A DNA stretch of 64,000 nucleotides from Acetobacter sp. 46_36 (GTDB lineage Bacteria; Pseudomonadota; Alphaproteobacteria; RF32; CAG-239), in contig MNTT01000013.1 in assembly GCA_001917135.1 (NCBI GenBank), positions 186,001-250,000 on the forward strand, in the 5' to 3' direction. Within the stretch, counting starts at the first letter, position 1. The number at the start of each line of letters is the position of its first letter. The notes under the pieces are model-generated. The model did no database searches. It saw nothing but the letters and a program-made list of their open reading frames with translations, and had not been told where the DNA came from. The position numbers and the translations under genes are program-made. Shown here piece after piece: positions 1 to 7,347 of this stretch.

Positions 1-202
1 GCCGGCAGAAAAGCGGGCACGAGAGAAAAAGGAAACCGCGTGCCGGCAGAAAAGCGGGCACGAGAGAAAAAGGAAACCGTGTGCAGGCAGAAAAGCGGGC
101 ACGAGAGAAAAAGGAAACCGCGTGCAGGCAGAAAAGCAGGCACGAGAGCGAAAGGAAACCGCATGCAGGCAGAAAAGCAGGCACGGGAGAAAAAGCGGGC
201 GG
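1..202. repeat. 41-bp tandem repeat, about five copies
   Basis: The unit starts at 1, 42, 83, 124 and 165; the last copy is partial. Units differ by one to four bases (gccggc/gcaggc, gcgggc/gcaggc). As 41 is not a multiple of three, each copy shifts frame, so the open frames across it are unlikely to be genes. The array is cut by the window edge and may extend upstream. Confidence 0.9.
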
Positions 203-261
203 AGCAAGATTGTCGGAATTTCAGTGTGCCTGTTTTATTTTTGCGGAGGGTTCATATCGCC

Positions 262-813
262 TTATCTGCCGTTGTACAGAAAATCAGCCAGTTTGGAATT
301 GAACGCCGATGATTTTACGTTGTTTTGGGAAACCATCTGTTCCGCATCCAAAACAAATTTGTTCCATATCAAAGCCATGTCTTCATTTTGCCTTTTCAGT
401 ATTTCTCCGATTTTTTTATGTTCGCTTTGGGGAATTCCTTTTTTTATATCTACATTGTAAGACGGGATGGGGGAGTCATTCCATTCATCGTATTTGGCAC
501 CAATAAAAGAAATTTGTTCACCGGCGGAAATGCCGTCCAAATCAAACCGGAGGGAATAGTCAACGAGATGTTCCCCTTTGTACGCAGGGGCGCAACCGCC
601 GCCCATGCAGCGGGTATAGGGAGACTTTCCGGTATTATGCTGTGACCTTTTTAGCGCCAGAGACAATAATTTGCCATTCAGGGCAATGTCAAAGACCAAA
701 TCGGCGTCTTCGGCTCTGCTTATGGTCGTCTGGGCGCCATTTACATTGTAGACGCCTAAAACGTCTGTCCGTTTGGCGAAATTATTTTCAGTCTTCTGAA
801 TTTTTTCATTCAT
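262..813 (-). CDS. hypothetical protein, 183 aa
   Basis: I do not recognise this protein. It is a soluble, mixed-charge sequence with no signal peptide or membrane segment. A Gly/Cys-rich stretch (CMGGGC) lies near residue 71 and an acidic central part follows. The start at 813 is chosen over an in-frame ATG 54 bases upstream because a good ribosome site (AAGGAAAC) sits just before it. It lies 83 bases downstream of the DHH-motif gene on the same strand and could be co-transcribed with it. Function is unknown. Confidence 0.6.
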   Translation of the reverse strand: MNEKIQKTENNFAKRTDVLGVYNVNGAQTTISRAEDADLVFDIALNGKLLSLALKRSQHNTGKSPYTRCMGGGCAPAYKGEHLVDYSLRFDLDGISAGEQISFIGAKYDEWNDSPIPSYNVDIKKGIPQSEHKKIGEILKRQNEDMALIWNKFVLDAEQMVSQNNVKSSAFNSKLADFLYNGR

Positions 814-896
814 TTTATGTTTCCTTAAGTTAAGAGTGCAATAAATTGAAAATGACGGACGGAACATATAATGTTTTATTCCGTCCGTGTGTCGGG

Positions 897-1775
897 TTAT
901 CTGTCCCTGTTGTTTTTTGCCAATTTGGTGGCGTTGGTTTTGGCGGCGGTTCTTTCCTGTTTTTCACGATTGTAACTGACTATGTAGTTCAGCACTTTTT
1001 CATGGTCGGGATAACCTCCCCAGAAAGCATTGCCGTTTTCATCGCCCAAGCCGGCTCCGCCGTTCCACCCGCCGAAATTGTCATAAACAGGGATGGTCTG
1101 GTTTGCATCCCACGGGGCGGGCTGTTCGCCAATGACGTTTCCTTGCAGCATTTTGCAGAGTTTGCCATCGCCGAAATAATTGGCTTCGCCGTCATCGGAG
1201 AGAATCAGCAGGTTTTGCTGTTTATCCTTTTCAAACAGGCGGTCGGCGACCGTGGCAGTTTTGGAGTGTGCCATCCTGACGATGGTAACGCCGCAGATTT
1301 CTTCTTTTTTACTGATTGCTCGTTCTGCTTCTTTTTCCTGTTCTTCGGTAATGCCCTGGCACATCCGGTCGCGGCGGCGCACCCGGGCGATTTCTTCCGG
1401 CGCGGCACCCATTTCCATCATGCCCGGAATATAGGCAGCATCGTTGGCTCCGATAAGCTGCAAATCCCGGGTTTTCTCAATTCCCAGCAAATCGCAGATT
1501 TGAAGGACAGATGCCGGACGGCCGGCGTTTTGGTTGTGATGGTCGATATTTATGGCGTTTTCGGGCAATTTGCAGTCTTGCTCCAGCTCAATGACGACCG
1601 GGGTTTTACCGTCGGCGGCGGCTTGGCTGATTTCCGCTTCGTAAGCCGAAGTTTTGGCGCCCCAGCCGAGATTTTTGTCTATATACGGCTGGTTATGGGC
1701 ACTGAGCAGTTGTTTGATGGTTTCCATTTCGAGGTCTTTGCCGCCGATAAAGAAAATGTATTGATTGTCAGTCAT
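897..1775 (-). CDS. DHH-motif protein, putative phosphoesterase
   Basis: 292 aa, soluble. Residues 75-81 read INIDHHN, the metal-binding signature of DHH-superfamily phosphoesterases (RecJ, NrnA and GdpP relatives), and a second Asp-containing motif (GANDAAYIPG) follows near residue 109. A Gly-rich GGYPDHE near the C-terminus could correspond to the substrate-binding end, though I cannot see a clear DHHA1 GGGH motif. It may hydrolyse a nucleotide or short-oligonucleotide phosphodiester. The substrate is unknown. The family call rests on one strong motif and the spacing of acidic residues. Confidence 0.55.
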   Translation of the reverse strand: MTDNQYIFFIGGKDLEMETIKQLLSAHNQPYIDKNLGWGAKTSAYEAEISQAAADGKTPVVIELEQDCKLPENAINIDHHNQNAGRPASVLQICDLLGIEKTRDLQLIGANDAAYIPGMMEMGAAPEEIARVRRRDRMCQGITEEQEKEAERAISKKEEICGVTIVRMAHSKTATVADRLFEKDKQQNLLILSDDGEANYFGDGKLCKMLQGNVIGEQPAPWDANQTIPVYDNFGGWNGGAGLGDENGNAFWGGYPDHEKVLNYIVSYNREKQERTAAKTNATKLAKNNRDR

Positions 1776-1985
1776 TGTTCTCTTCCTTTCTTGTATTGTT
1801 GCGTATAATTATTGTACCTATAACATAATCAAAAGTTTCTATTGCTAACGTGTTGTATATATTGAAAAATAAATTGTTGAATATTGTTGAAAATTAAGGT
1901 ACCTTATTTTTCAGCAGTTTTTTGAGCGCGTTTTTCAGGCAAAAGCAGTGAACTGACAATGCGGCGCGGAAAATGAAAAAAAAGC

Positions 1986-2013
1986 TTTACATTTTATTTC
2001 TTTGTGGTATTAA
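1986..2013 (+). promoter_or_regulatory. candidate promoter for rplK-rplA
   Basis: TTTACA, 16-base spacer, TATTAA, about 200 bases upstream of rplK. The gap 1776-2217 otherwise holds no gene I can support. Its first part is AT-rich and may also carry the promoter of the divergent DHH gene. The transcribed leader (about 2020-2217) contains a short hairpin (GGCGA/TTCGCC) and might be an L1 autoregulatory leader; this is not demonstrable here. Confidence 0.4.
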
Positions 2014-2217
2014 AGCCAAGCCTTGTACAGGCGGCGAATCGCGAAAGGAGCGGCGGAATGGTCGGTTCTTTGGCGGCAAGCGGCTGAAACGGGGCGATAT
2101 TTGGTTTCGCCGGAAACGTCATGTTTGGGGGCGGAACTTTGTTTAATCCCGTGGGGGAACAGCCATGTTCTGACCACGGACCTTTGGAAAAAACAATTTA
2201 AGAATTGAGGTTTAAAA

Positions 2218-2655
2218 ATGGCTAAGTCTAAAAAGAAGATTTTAGGTTTAATCAAGCTTCAGATTCCGGCAGGCAAGGCTAACCCGTCTCCTCCGGTTGG
2301 TCCGGCTCTGGGCCAGAAAGGCTTGAACATTATGGAATTCTGCAAGGCGTTCAACGCAGCGACGCAGTCTTTGGAACCGGGCATTCCGACTCCGGTTATC
2401 ATTACCGCTTACGAGGACAAGAGCTTCACGTTCATCACCAAGCTGCCTCCGGTATCCTACTACATCAAAAAGGCGGCGGGCGTTAAATCCGCTTCCAAGA
2501 CTCCGGGCAAGGAAGTTGCCGGCAAAATCACCATGGCGCAGGTGAAAGAAATCGCCGAAGCCAAAATGCCGGATTTGAACTGTTCAACGGTTGAAGCAGC
2601 GATGAATATGGTCAAAGGCCAGGCTGTTTCGATGGGTATTCAGGTAACGGAGTAA
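2218..2655 (+). CDS. rplK: 50S ribosomal protein L11
   Basis: 145 aa, against about 142 in the family. The sequence is collinear with L11: an N-terminal domain with the Pro-rich [16 protein letters not shown] segment (residues 24-39) and a C-terminal rRNA-binding domain with [11 protein letters not shown] and the final MGIQV. It binds 23S rRNA at the GTPase-associated centre with L10. The start follows an AATTGAGG ribosome site. It is followed four bases later by rplA, the standard pair. secE and nusG, which usually precede rplK, are not present upstream. Confidence 0.97.
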   Translation: MAKSKKKILGLIKLQIPAGKANPSPPVGPALGQKGLNIMEFCKAFNAATQSLEPGIPTPVIITAYEDKSFTFITKLPPVSYYIKKAAGVKSASKTPGKEVAGKITMAQVKEIAEAKMPDLNCSTVEAAMNMVKGQAVSMGIQVTE

Positions 2656-2659
2656 AGCG

Positions 2660-3343
2660 ATGACCGGAAAAAGATTAGTAAACGCCTATAAGAACGTAGA
2701 CAAGAACAAGAGCTACTCTTTGAAGGAAGCGGTTGCGCTGGTTAAGGCCAATGCAGGCGCGAAATTTGACGAAACGATTGATTTGGCAATCAACCTCGGC
2801 GTTGACCCGAAATATGCCGACCAGATGGTTCGCGGCGTATGCGGCCTGCCGCACGGAAACGGCAAGACCGTCCGCGTTGCGGTTATGGCACAGGGCGAAA
2901 AAGCCGATGAGGCAAAAGCTGCCGGTGCCGATATCGTCGGTGCCGAGAATCTGGTTGACTCCATTCTGGCGGGCAAAATCGAATTTGACCGCTGCATCGC
3001 TACCCCGGATATGATGGGGCTGGCCGGACGCGTTGCCCGCGTTCTGGGACCGAAAGGCCTGATGCCGAATCCGAAGCTCGGGACGGTTACGACGGATGTT
3101 GCCAATGCCGTTAAAAAGGCAAAAGCCGGCGAAGTTCAGTTCCGCGTTGAGAAAAACGGTATTGTTCATGCCGGTATTGCCAAGGCTTCGTTCAGCGAAG
3201 ACAAAATTTACGACAATGCCAAAACGTTTATCGAAACGATTTTGAAGGCTAAGCCGCAGTCGCTGAAGGGAACTTATCTGAAGAAGATTTCCATCAGCTC
3301 AACGATGGGTGTCGGCGTACGCGTTGACGCGTCTGCGCTGTAA
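2660..3343 (+). CDS. rplA: 50S ribosomal protein L1
   Basis: 227 aa, normal family length. The L1 signature is clear: [15 protein letters not shown] near residues 36-50, [14 protein letters not shown] near 63-76, and the [16 protein letters not shown] segment near 129-144. It binds 23S rRNA at the L1 stalk and in many bacteria also represses its own operon. It is four bases after rplK, so the two are translated from one message. A terminator follows at 3425-3455, so rplJ and rplL appear to form a separate unit. Confidence 0.97.
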   Translation: MTGKRLVNAYKNVDKNKSYSLKEAVALVKANAGAKFDETIDLAINLGVDPKYADQMVRGVCGLPHGNGKTVRVAVMAQGEKADEAKAAGADIVGAENLVDSILAGKIEFDRCIATPDMMGLAGRVARVLGPKGLMPNPKLGTVTTDVANAVKKAKAGEVQFRVEKNGIVHAGIAKASFSEDKIYDNAKTFIETILKAKPQSLKGTYLKKISISSTMGVGVRVDASAL

Positions 3344-3424
3344 GCAGCTGTTTTGAGCCGTGCGGCCGTTGCCGGCAGTTATGCTGAGGCGGCGGGGCGG
3401 CAGAAAAGAAACGGTTTTGTCAAG

Positions 3425-3455
3425 AACGCTCCGGGGAAAACTCCGGGGCGTTTTT
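3425..3455 (+). terminator. intrinsic terminator after rplA
   Basis: A 10-bp stem (AACGCTCCGG with CCGGGGCGTT, one G-U pair), an 8-base loop, then five T residues. It separates rplKA from the rplJ leader. Confidence 0.8.
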
Positions 3456-3548
3456 CGTGTGGCGGTTGTGGGGGCGGGGCGTTTTTTTATGCGGGGCGGT
3501 TTGAGCTGTTTGTTGGGCGGACAGTATTTAAAATGTTGAAAAAAAAGC

Positions 3549-3586
3549 TTGACTCCGGCAAAAGAATCATTTAAATACGGAGTCAA
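3549..3586 (+). promoter_or_regulatory. candidate rplJ promoter inside a 9-bp inverted repeat
   Basis: TTGACT, 17-base spacer, TAAATA. The -35 box forms part of the left arm TTGACTCCG (3549-3557). The exact inverse CGGAGTCAA (3578-3586) starts just after the -10. Arms of 9 bp separated by 20 bases could be an operator flanking the promoter or a chance hairpin. Confidence 0.55.
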
Positions 3587-3589
3587 CTT

Positions 3590-3907
3590 GAGCGGGGCTG
3601 CCGCCGGTATGCATCAGGGCAATGTTTGGTTGGCTTGATGCAGAACGTGTAACAGCGCTGTTCATACTGTCCAAGACCGCAGGCGGCGGCCGGACGCATT
3701 CCCGGGCGGGGCAGAGCGCGAGCTTTGCTGTAAAGGTTTCGGAGAGGAATTTTCGAAAAGAAAGTTCTGAAACAGAATTTTCCAGACGAAAGTTTCGGTG
3801 CGGACGGGTTCCTTAATTTCCTGCGCAGACGGAGTAAACAGATTTAATTAATCAATTTTTTCTCCTCCGGACAGATTTGGTGCTGCGTGCACCGCGCCGG
3901 TTTTTTT
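3590..3907 (+). promoter_or_regulatory. rplJ leader, L10-type, ending in a possible attenuator
   Basis: It contains a TGCATCA/TTGATGCA hairpin (about 3608-3641) and a pair of matching segments, GACCGCAGG (about 3675) and CCTGCGCAGAC (about 3820), of the kind I associate with alphaproteobacterial rplJ leaders. A GGTGC/GCACC hairpin inside a CCGG/CCGG closing helix, followed by seven T residues (about 3859-3907), looks like an attenuator. The L10-leader identification is from memory of the family and would need a covariance-model search. Confidence 0.5.
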
Positions 3908-3929
3908 ATTGCCCGAAAGGGGCGCCGAA

Positions 3930-4080
3930 CAGCGGTTCGGGACTGTGAAAAGCGGTTTGAGGCTGCGGAAGGCGGTTCAGGACTGCGAGAGCGGTTTGAG
4001 ACTGCGGAAGGTGGTTTGAGGCTGCGAGAGCGGTTTGAGGCTGCGGAAGGTGGTTCGGGACTGCGGAAGGCGGCTTACTG
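3930..4080. repeat. imperfect 18-20 bp tandem repeat in the rplJ leader
   Basis: About seven degenerate copies of a unit like GGTTTGAGGCTGCGGAAGG lie between the putative attenuator and the rplJ start. They would lengthen the untranslated leader by about 150 bases. Confidence 0.7.
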
Positions 4081-4197
4081 CAAGGCGATGTGATAAAAAC
4101 GGGGCGGAAGCGCAGGTGTTGTAAACGGTTTTACGGGGACAGGCGACTGTAAGGACAGGCTGCTGTTGCCGCAAAATCAGATTTTGGAGACAAGCAA

Positions 4198-4680
4198 GTG
4201 AATCGCGAAGAAAAAGCTGAACTCCTCAGCGAGATGAATGGACTGATTTCCGGCTCTGAAGCTGTGGTTATTTCTCATTACAGAGGACTGACCGTAGCGG
4301 AAATGGGCGAATTGAGAAAGAAAGCCCGCGAACTCGGCGCTGAATTGAGAGTTACCAAAAACCGCATTACCCGTCTTGCTCTTAAAGGTACGAAATTCGA
4401 AGGCTTGGACGATTTGTTCAAGGGGCCGACCATCATGGCTTATTCCTCCGACCCGATTTCTGCATGCAAACTCTGCGTACAGTTCGCGAAAGAGAATGAG
4501 AAATTCCTGGTTGTCGGCGGCGCTTTGAGTTCCGGCGTTCTGTCGATGGCAGAAATCGAACGGCTCGCAACCATTCCGTCTATGGACGAACTGCGCGCCA
4601 AGATTATCGGCCTGCTGCAGGCTCCGGGTGCCGCGCTGGCACGCGTTACCAAAGCTTACAGCGAGAAAGAAGCCGCGTAA
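4198..4680 (+). CDS. rplJ: 50S ribosomal protein L10
   Basis: 160 aa, slightly short for the family (about 165-175). It has the conserved N-terminal rRNA-binding half (HYRGLTVAEMGELRKKARE near residues 28-44, VTKNRITRLAL near 52-62) and a C-terminal helix (LRAKIIGLLQAPGAALARV) that anchors L7/L12 dimers. The start is GTG, supported by the GGAGA site ten bases upstream and by alignment to the family N-terminus. rplL follows after 165 bases, a gap that contains a short CCGG hairpin with a T run (about 4693-4720) that may attenuate. Confidence 0.96.
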   Translation: MNREEKAELLSEMNGLISGSEAVVISHYRGLTVAEMGELRKKARELGAELRVTKNRITRLALKGTKFEGLDDLFKGPTIMAYSSDPISACKLCVQFAKENEKFLVVGGALSSGVLSMAEIERLATIPSMDELRAKIIGLLQAPGAALARVTKAYSEKEAA

Positions 4681-4845
4681 GCTTAACGAGTGTGGCCGGT
4701 ATCTGCCGGGCTTTTTTGACCGGATTGCGGATTTTCTGCCTGAATTGAACGGACGGGAAAGCAGACGGGGGAAAAGAGCGGCTGTTGCCGGGTGGTAATG
4801 ATAAAAAAGTTTGAATAATAAGTTTAATTTAATTGGAGAAAAAAA

Positions 4846-5214
4846 ATGGCCGATTTAGCCAAATTAGTTGAAGAATTATCTGCGTTGACAGTTATGGAAG
4901 CTGCCGACCTGTCGAAAATGCTGGAAGAAAAGTGGGGCGTTTCTGCGGCTGCTGCCGTTGCTGCTCCGGCTGCCGGCGGTGCTGCTGCCGCAGCTGAAGA
5001 AAAGACCGAATTCGACGTTATCCTCGTTGAAGCCGGCGCTAACAAAATTAACGTTATTAAGGAAATCCGCGGCATTACCTCTCTGGGTCTGAAAGAAGCC
5101 AAAGACCTGGTTGACGGTGCTCCGAAGACTGTTAAGGAAGGCGCTCCGAAGGCTGAAGCCGAAGAAATCAAGGCTAAGCTGGAAGCTGCCGGTGCTAAGG
5201 TTGAATTGAAGTAA
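4846..5214 (+). CDS. rplL: 50S ribosomal protein L7/L12
   Basis: 122 aa, normal length. N-terminal dimerization domain (residues 1-30), Ala/Gly-rich hinge (about 32-52), then the C-terminal factor-binding domain with [24 protein letters not shown] and the final [12 protein letters not shown]. It forms the stalk that recruits translation GTPases. The ribosome site is TTGGAGAAAA. rpoB, which usually follows rplL, is absent; a terminator at 5290 ends the unit. Confidence 0.97.
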   Translation: MADLAKLVEELSALTVMEAADLSKMLEEKWGVSAAAAVAAPAAGGAAAAAEEKTEFDVILVEAGANKINVIKEIRGITSLGLKEAKDLVDGAPKTVKEGAPKAEAEEIKAKLEAAGAKVELK

Positions 5215-5289
5215 TTTTACTTCAGGCCGATACTCGGACAGGGTAATCCGGTGCCAGAGCAGCGGAAAAACCTGAGCCGAGATAAGATG

Positions 5290-5322
5290 AACCGCCTGCG
5301 GGGGATGCCTGCGGGCGGTTTT
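5290..5322 (+). terminator. intrinsic terminator after rplL
   Basis: AACCGCC pairs with GGCGGTT, extended by a GC-rich inner helix, followed by a TTTTG tail that runs into the 15-bp repeat array. Confidence 0.75.
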
Positions 5323-5394
5323 GTCGTGTGTGGTTTTGTCGTGTGTGGTTTTGTCGTGTGCGATTTTGTCGTGTGCGGTTTTGTCGTGTGCGGA
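5317..5394. repeat. 15-bp tandem repeat, five copies
   Basis: The unit GGTTTTGTCGTGTGT is repeated five times with small changes, immediately after the rplL terminator. Each copy adds a T-rich segment downstream of the hairpin. Confidence 0.9.
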
Positions 5395-5448
5395 ACGGGA
5401 GGAGCGTGCGATGTGGAGATGGGGGAGAAAGAAGAGCGTACGGGCGCT

Positions 5449-5482
5449 CAAAAAAACAGGCTGCCCTCACGGGCGGCCTGTT
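5449..5482 (-). terminator. terminator for the minus-strand gene 5748-6986
   Basis: A 12-bp near-perfect stem (AACAGGCTGCCC / GGGCGGCCTGTT), 4-base loop, followed on the minus strand by seven T residues. Between it and the gene lie about 265 bases containing short GTTGGCTCTTGAGC direct repeats (5620-5730). Confidence 0.8.
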
Positions 5483-5747
5483 CGTTTCTGTCATCGGAGT
5501 TTTCATCGGCGGGAATTTTTCGGGTTCCGCGGAGATGGCTCAGCGCTGGAGATGGCTCAGCGCTGTTTGGCAATGAGCGGATTTGCACAGTGTCGGCCCT
5601 TGTGCGGGGCGGTGCCGCGTTGCTTCTTGAGCGGGGCAACACCGGCCAACGGGCAAATCAGCATCGCGTTGGCTCTTGAGCAGGCGGCGTTGCGTTGGCT
5701 CTTGAGCAGGCGGTGCCGCGTTGGCAGCCGAACCGGGCATAAAGGCA

Positions 5748-6986
5748 TTACAGCCTGTGCCAGGCCGGGGAGGCCGCGAGAAATTCCCGTGCCGGGTTTT
5801 TCGTTTTGGCGGCCGGGCGGTGAAATACCGCTTTAGCCGATGCGAATGCGAGGTCTTCGCTGCCGTTTTGGCGGCGGGGCAAATCCTGCATCCAGAGGTC
5901 AAACGCCGTATCGCTGCCGCATTTGCATAACGCCTCAACCGCAATGTCCGCGAGCGGATAACGGCTGATGAAGTACATGATTTCCTCGTTGTTGCGGCGG
6001 TAAATCAGTTCGCGCTGCGCTTCGTCACAAAGGCTGTGATTGGCGAGGTAGAGCATAATTTCGCGATGGTTGCCGCGCTTGACGAAATGTACTTCCGGCT
6101 CGTCGTGGAAACAGTGCTTTTTGATGTAAGCCTTGATTTCCGCGTGAATGCCGCGTTTCAGGAGCAGTTTCTCGCTTGCTTCGCAGAGCCAGTGTTTGGA
6201 CAGGTAGCTCAGAATTTCGGGGCGGTCTTCGCGTTTGAGAATCATTTCCTGCCCGTTCGGAATCTGATAGTGCATAACGTACTTGACAAGCAATGAGAAA
6301 GCGCCGTGTTTGAAAAAGAAGTCTTCGGCTTCCTGCACAAAACGGCGGCGGGCGATGAACTGTTCAACCTTTTTGCGGCTGTTGAAGCGTATCATCTTCA
6401 TTTGACGCAGTTTTTCCGCTTCTTTGCGGTTGGATTGCGTTTCAATGAGGAAGTTGACTTCTTCGTAGGTGCCGCGGGTCAGCAACGCCAGCTTTTCACG
6501 TTCGTTCAGGCGGCCTTTGGCGATGACAAGCATAATGATGTTATGATTGCCGCGCATAATCAGGTCGTATTTGGCGAACATGGAAATTCGGTGGCGGTTG
6601 ATGTGGCTGATGATGGCCTTTTCACTGCCGCTCCAGACGATATCCCGCTCGGTATACTGGGGCACGTCATGACGTTTGAGGTACTTCATCACGGTGTTGT
6701 ATTCGCCGTGAGTGAGAAGCAGCGCAATTGTCCGGCACGGGTCTGCGGCGCTTTCGAGCACGGCATCCACCAGCTGCGGGCGATTGGCACGGAAAACTTC
6801 TACCTGTGCCGGTTCTTTCAAGCCATAAGCTTTGATATAGAACAGGCTGGCTTCGGTTATCCCTCGTTTAATCAGCTGTTTTTCGGCCTGGGCGCTGAAA
6901 CGGTTGTTTACGACGTAAGCCACCAGCTGTTTGGGTTCGGCGGAACGGATAAACTCCTGTTCCTGATCCAGATTTTTGAGTTTCAT
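5748..6986 (-). CDS. helical-repeat protein, 412 aa
   Basis: I do not recognise a named family. No signal peptide or membrane segment is seen. From about residue 60 to 370 it consists of 29-32 residue repeats of the form RG-N/H-xxEI-xx-YI-xx-H-x-L-xx-EA-xx-L-I-x-R. The clearest copies are KRGIHAEIKAYIKKHCF and KRGNHREIMLYLANHSL in the C-terminal third. Each repeat predicts two short helices, so the protein should form a solenoid, probably a protein-binding scaffold. Related proteins lie at 19976-21175 and 41885-42694. The last 30 residues are Pro/Ala-rich and may be an extension. Only a weak GAAGA ribosome site precedes the start. Confidence 0.7.
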   Translation of the reverse strand: MKLKNLDQEQEFIRSAEPKQLVAYVVNNRFSAQAEKQLIKRGITEASLFYIKAYGLKEPAQVEVFRANRPQLVDAVLESAADPCRTIALLLTHGEYNTVMKYLKRHDVPQYTERDIVWSGSEKAIISHINRHRISMFAKYDLIMRGNHNIIMLVIAKGRLNEREKLALLTRGTYEEVNFLIETQSNRKEAEKLRQMKMIRFNSRKKVEQFIARRRFVQEAEDFFFKHGAFSLLVKYVMHYQIPNGQEMILKREDRPEILSYLSKHWLCEASEKLLLKRGIHAEIKAYIKKHCFHDEPEVHFVKRGNHREIMLYLANHSLCDEAQRELIYRRNNEEIMYFISRYPLADIAVEALCKCGSDTAFDLWMQDLPRRQNGSEDLAFASAKAVFHRPAAKTKNPAREFLAASPAWHRL

Positions 6987-7194
6987 AATCTTCGTGCCGC
7001 ATACTTTACTTTGCGGGCTTTATTAGTTGATAAATAATGGGGATGATAATTCACAGATTTTTATTTTGACAAAGACATGATAGCCGAAACGGCGTTTTTG
7101 TCAAGAAAAAAAGGAGCGTTGGGGAAAAGGTCGGGAGAGGAGTATTGGAGAAGAGATATGGAAACGGGGAGCACAACCGCAGGCGCGCCGGAGT

Positions 7195-7322
7195 GGCAGC
7201 GCCACGGGTGTAGTTATGGCGCGCAGGGCGAGGCAACAAAGGCAGCGCCACGGGTGTAGTTATGGCGCGCAGGGTGGGGCAACGAAGGCAGCGTCACGGG
7301 TGTAGTTATGGCGCACAGGGGA
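7195..7322. repeat. 46-bp tandem repeat, three copies
   Basis: Units start at 7196, 7242 and 7288; the core is GCAGCGCCACGGGTGTAGTT. The GCAGCGCCACGGG core also occurs near 9427 and in other spacers of the window. The remainder of 6987-7347 holds no supported gene. Confidence 0.9.
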
Positions 7323-7347
7323 GCCTGCGCTTTGGTGCGCGCGAGGC

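Noticed and set aside
1..202. Possible CRISPR array (41-bp regular repeats)
   Set aside because: Units are head-to-tail with no unique spacers and there are no cas genes; the same applies to the arrays at 28115 and 55190.
40..460. Plus-strand open frames over the first repeat array
   Set aside because: They are the same repeat read in three frames, with no ribosome site and overlap with a better minus-strand gene.
5251..5944. Several small open frames between rplL and the 5748 gene
   Set aside because: They are repeat-derived (VVCGF, SCVVL or RTRQN repeats in three frames) and lack start signals.
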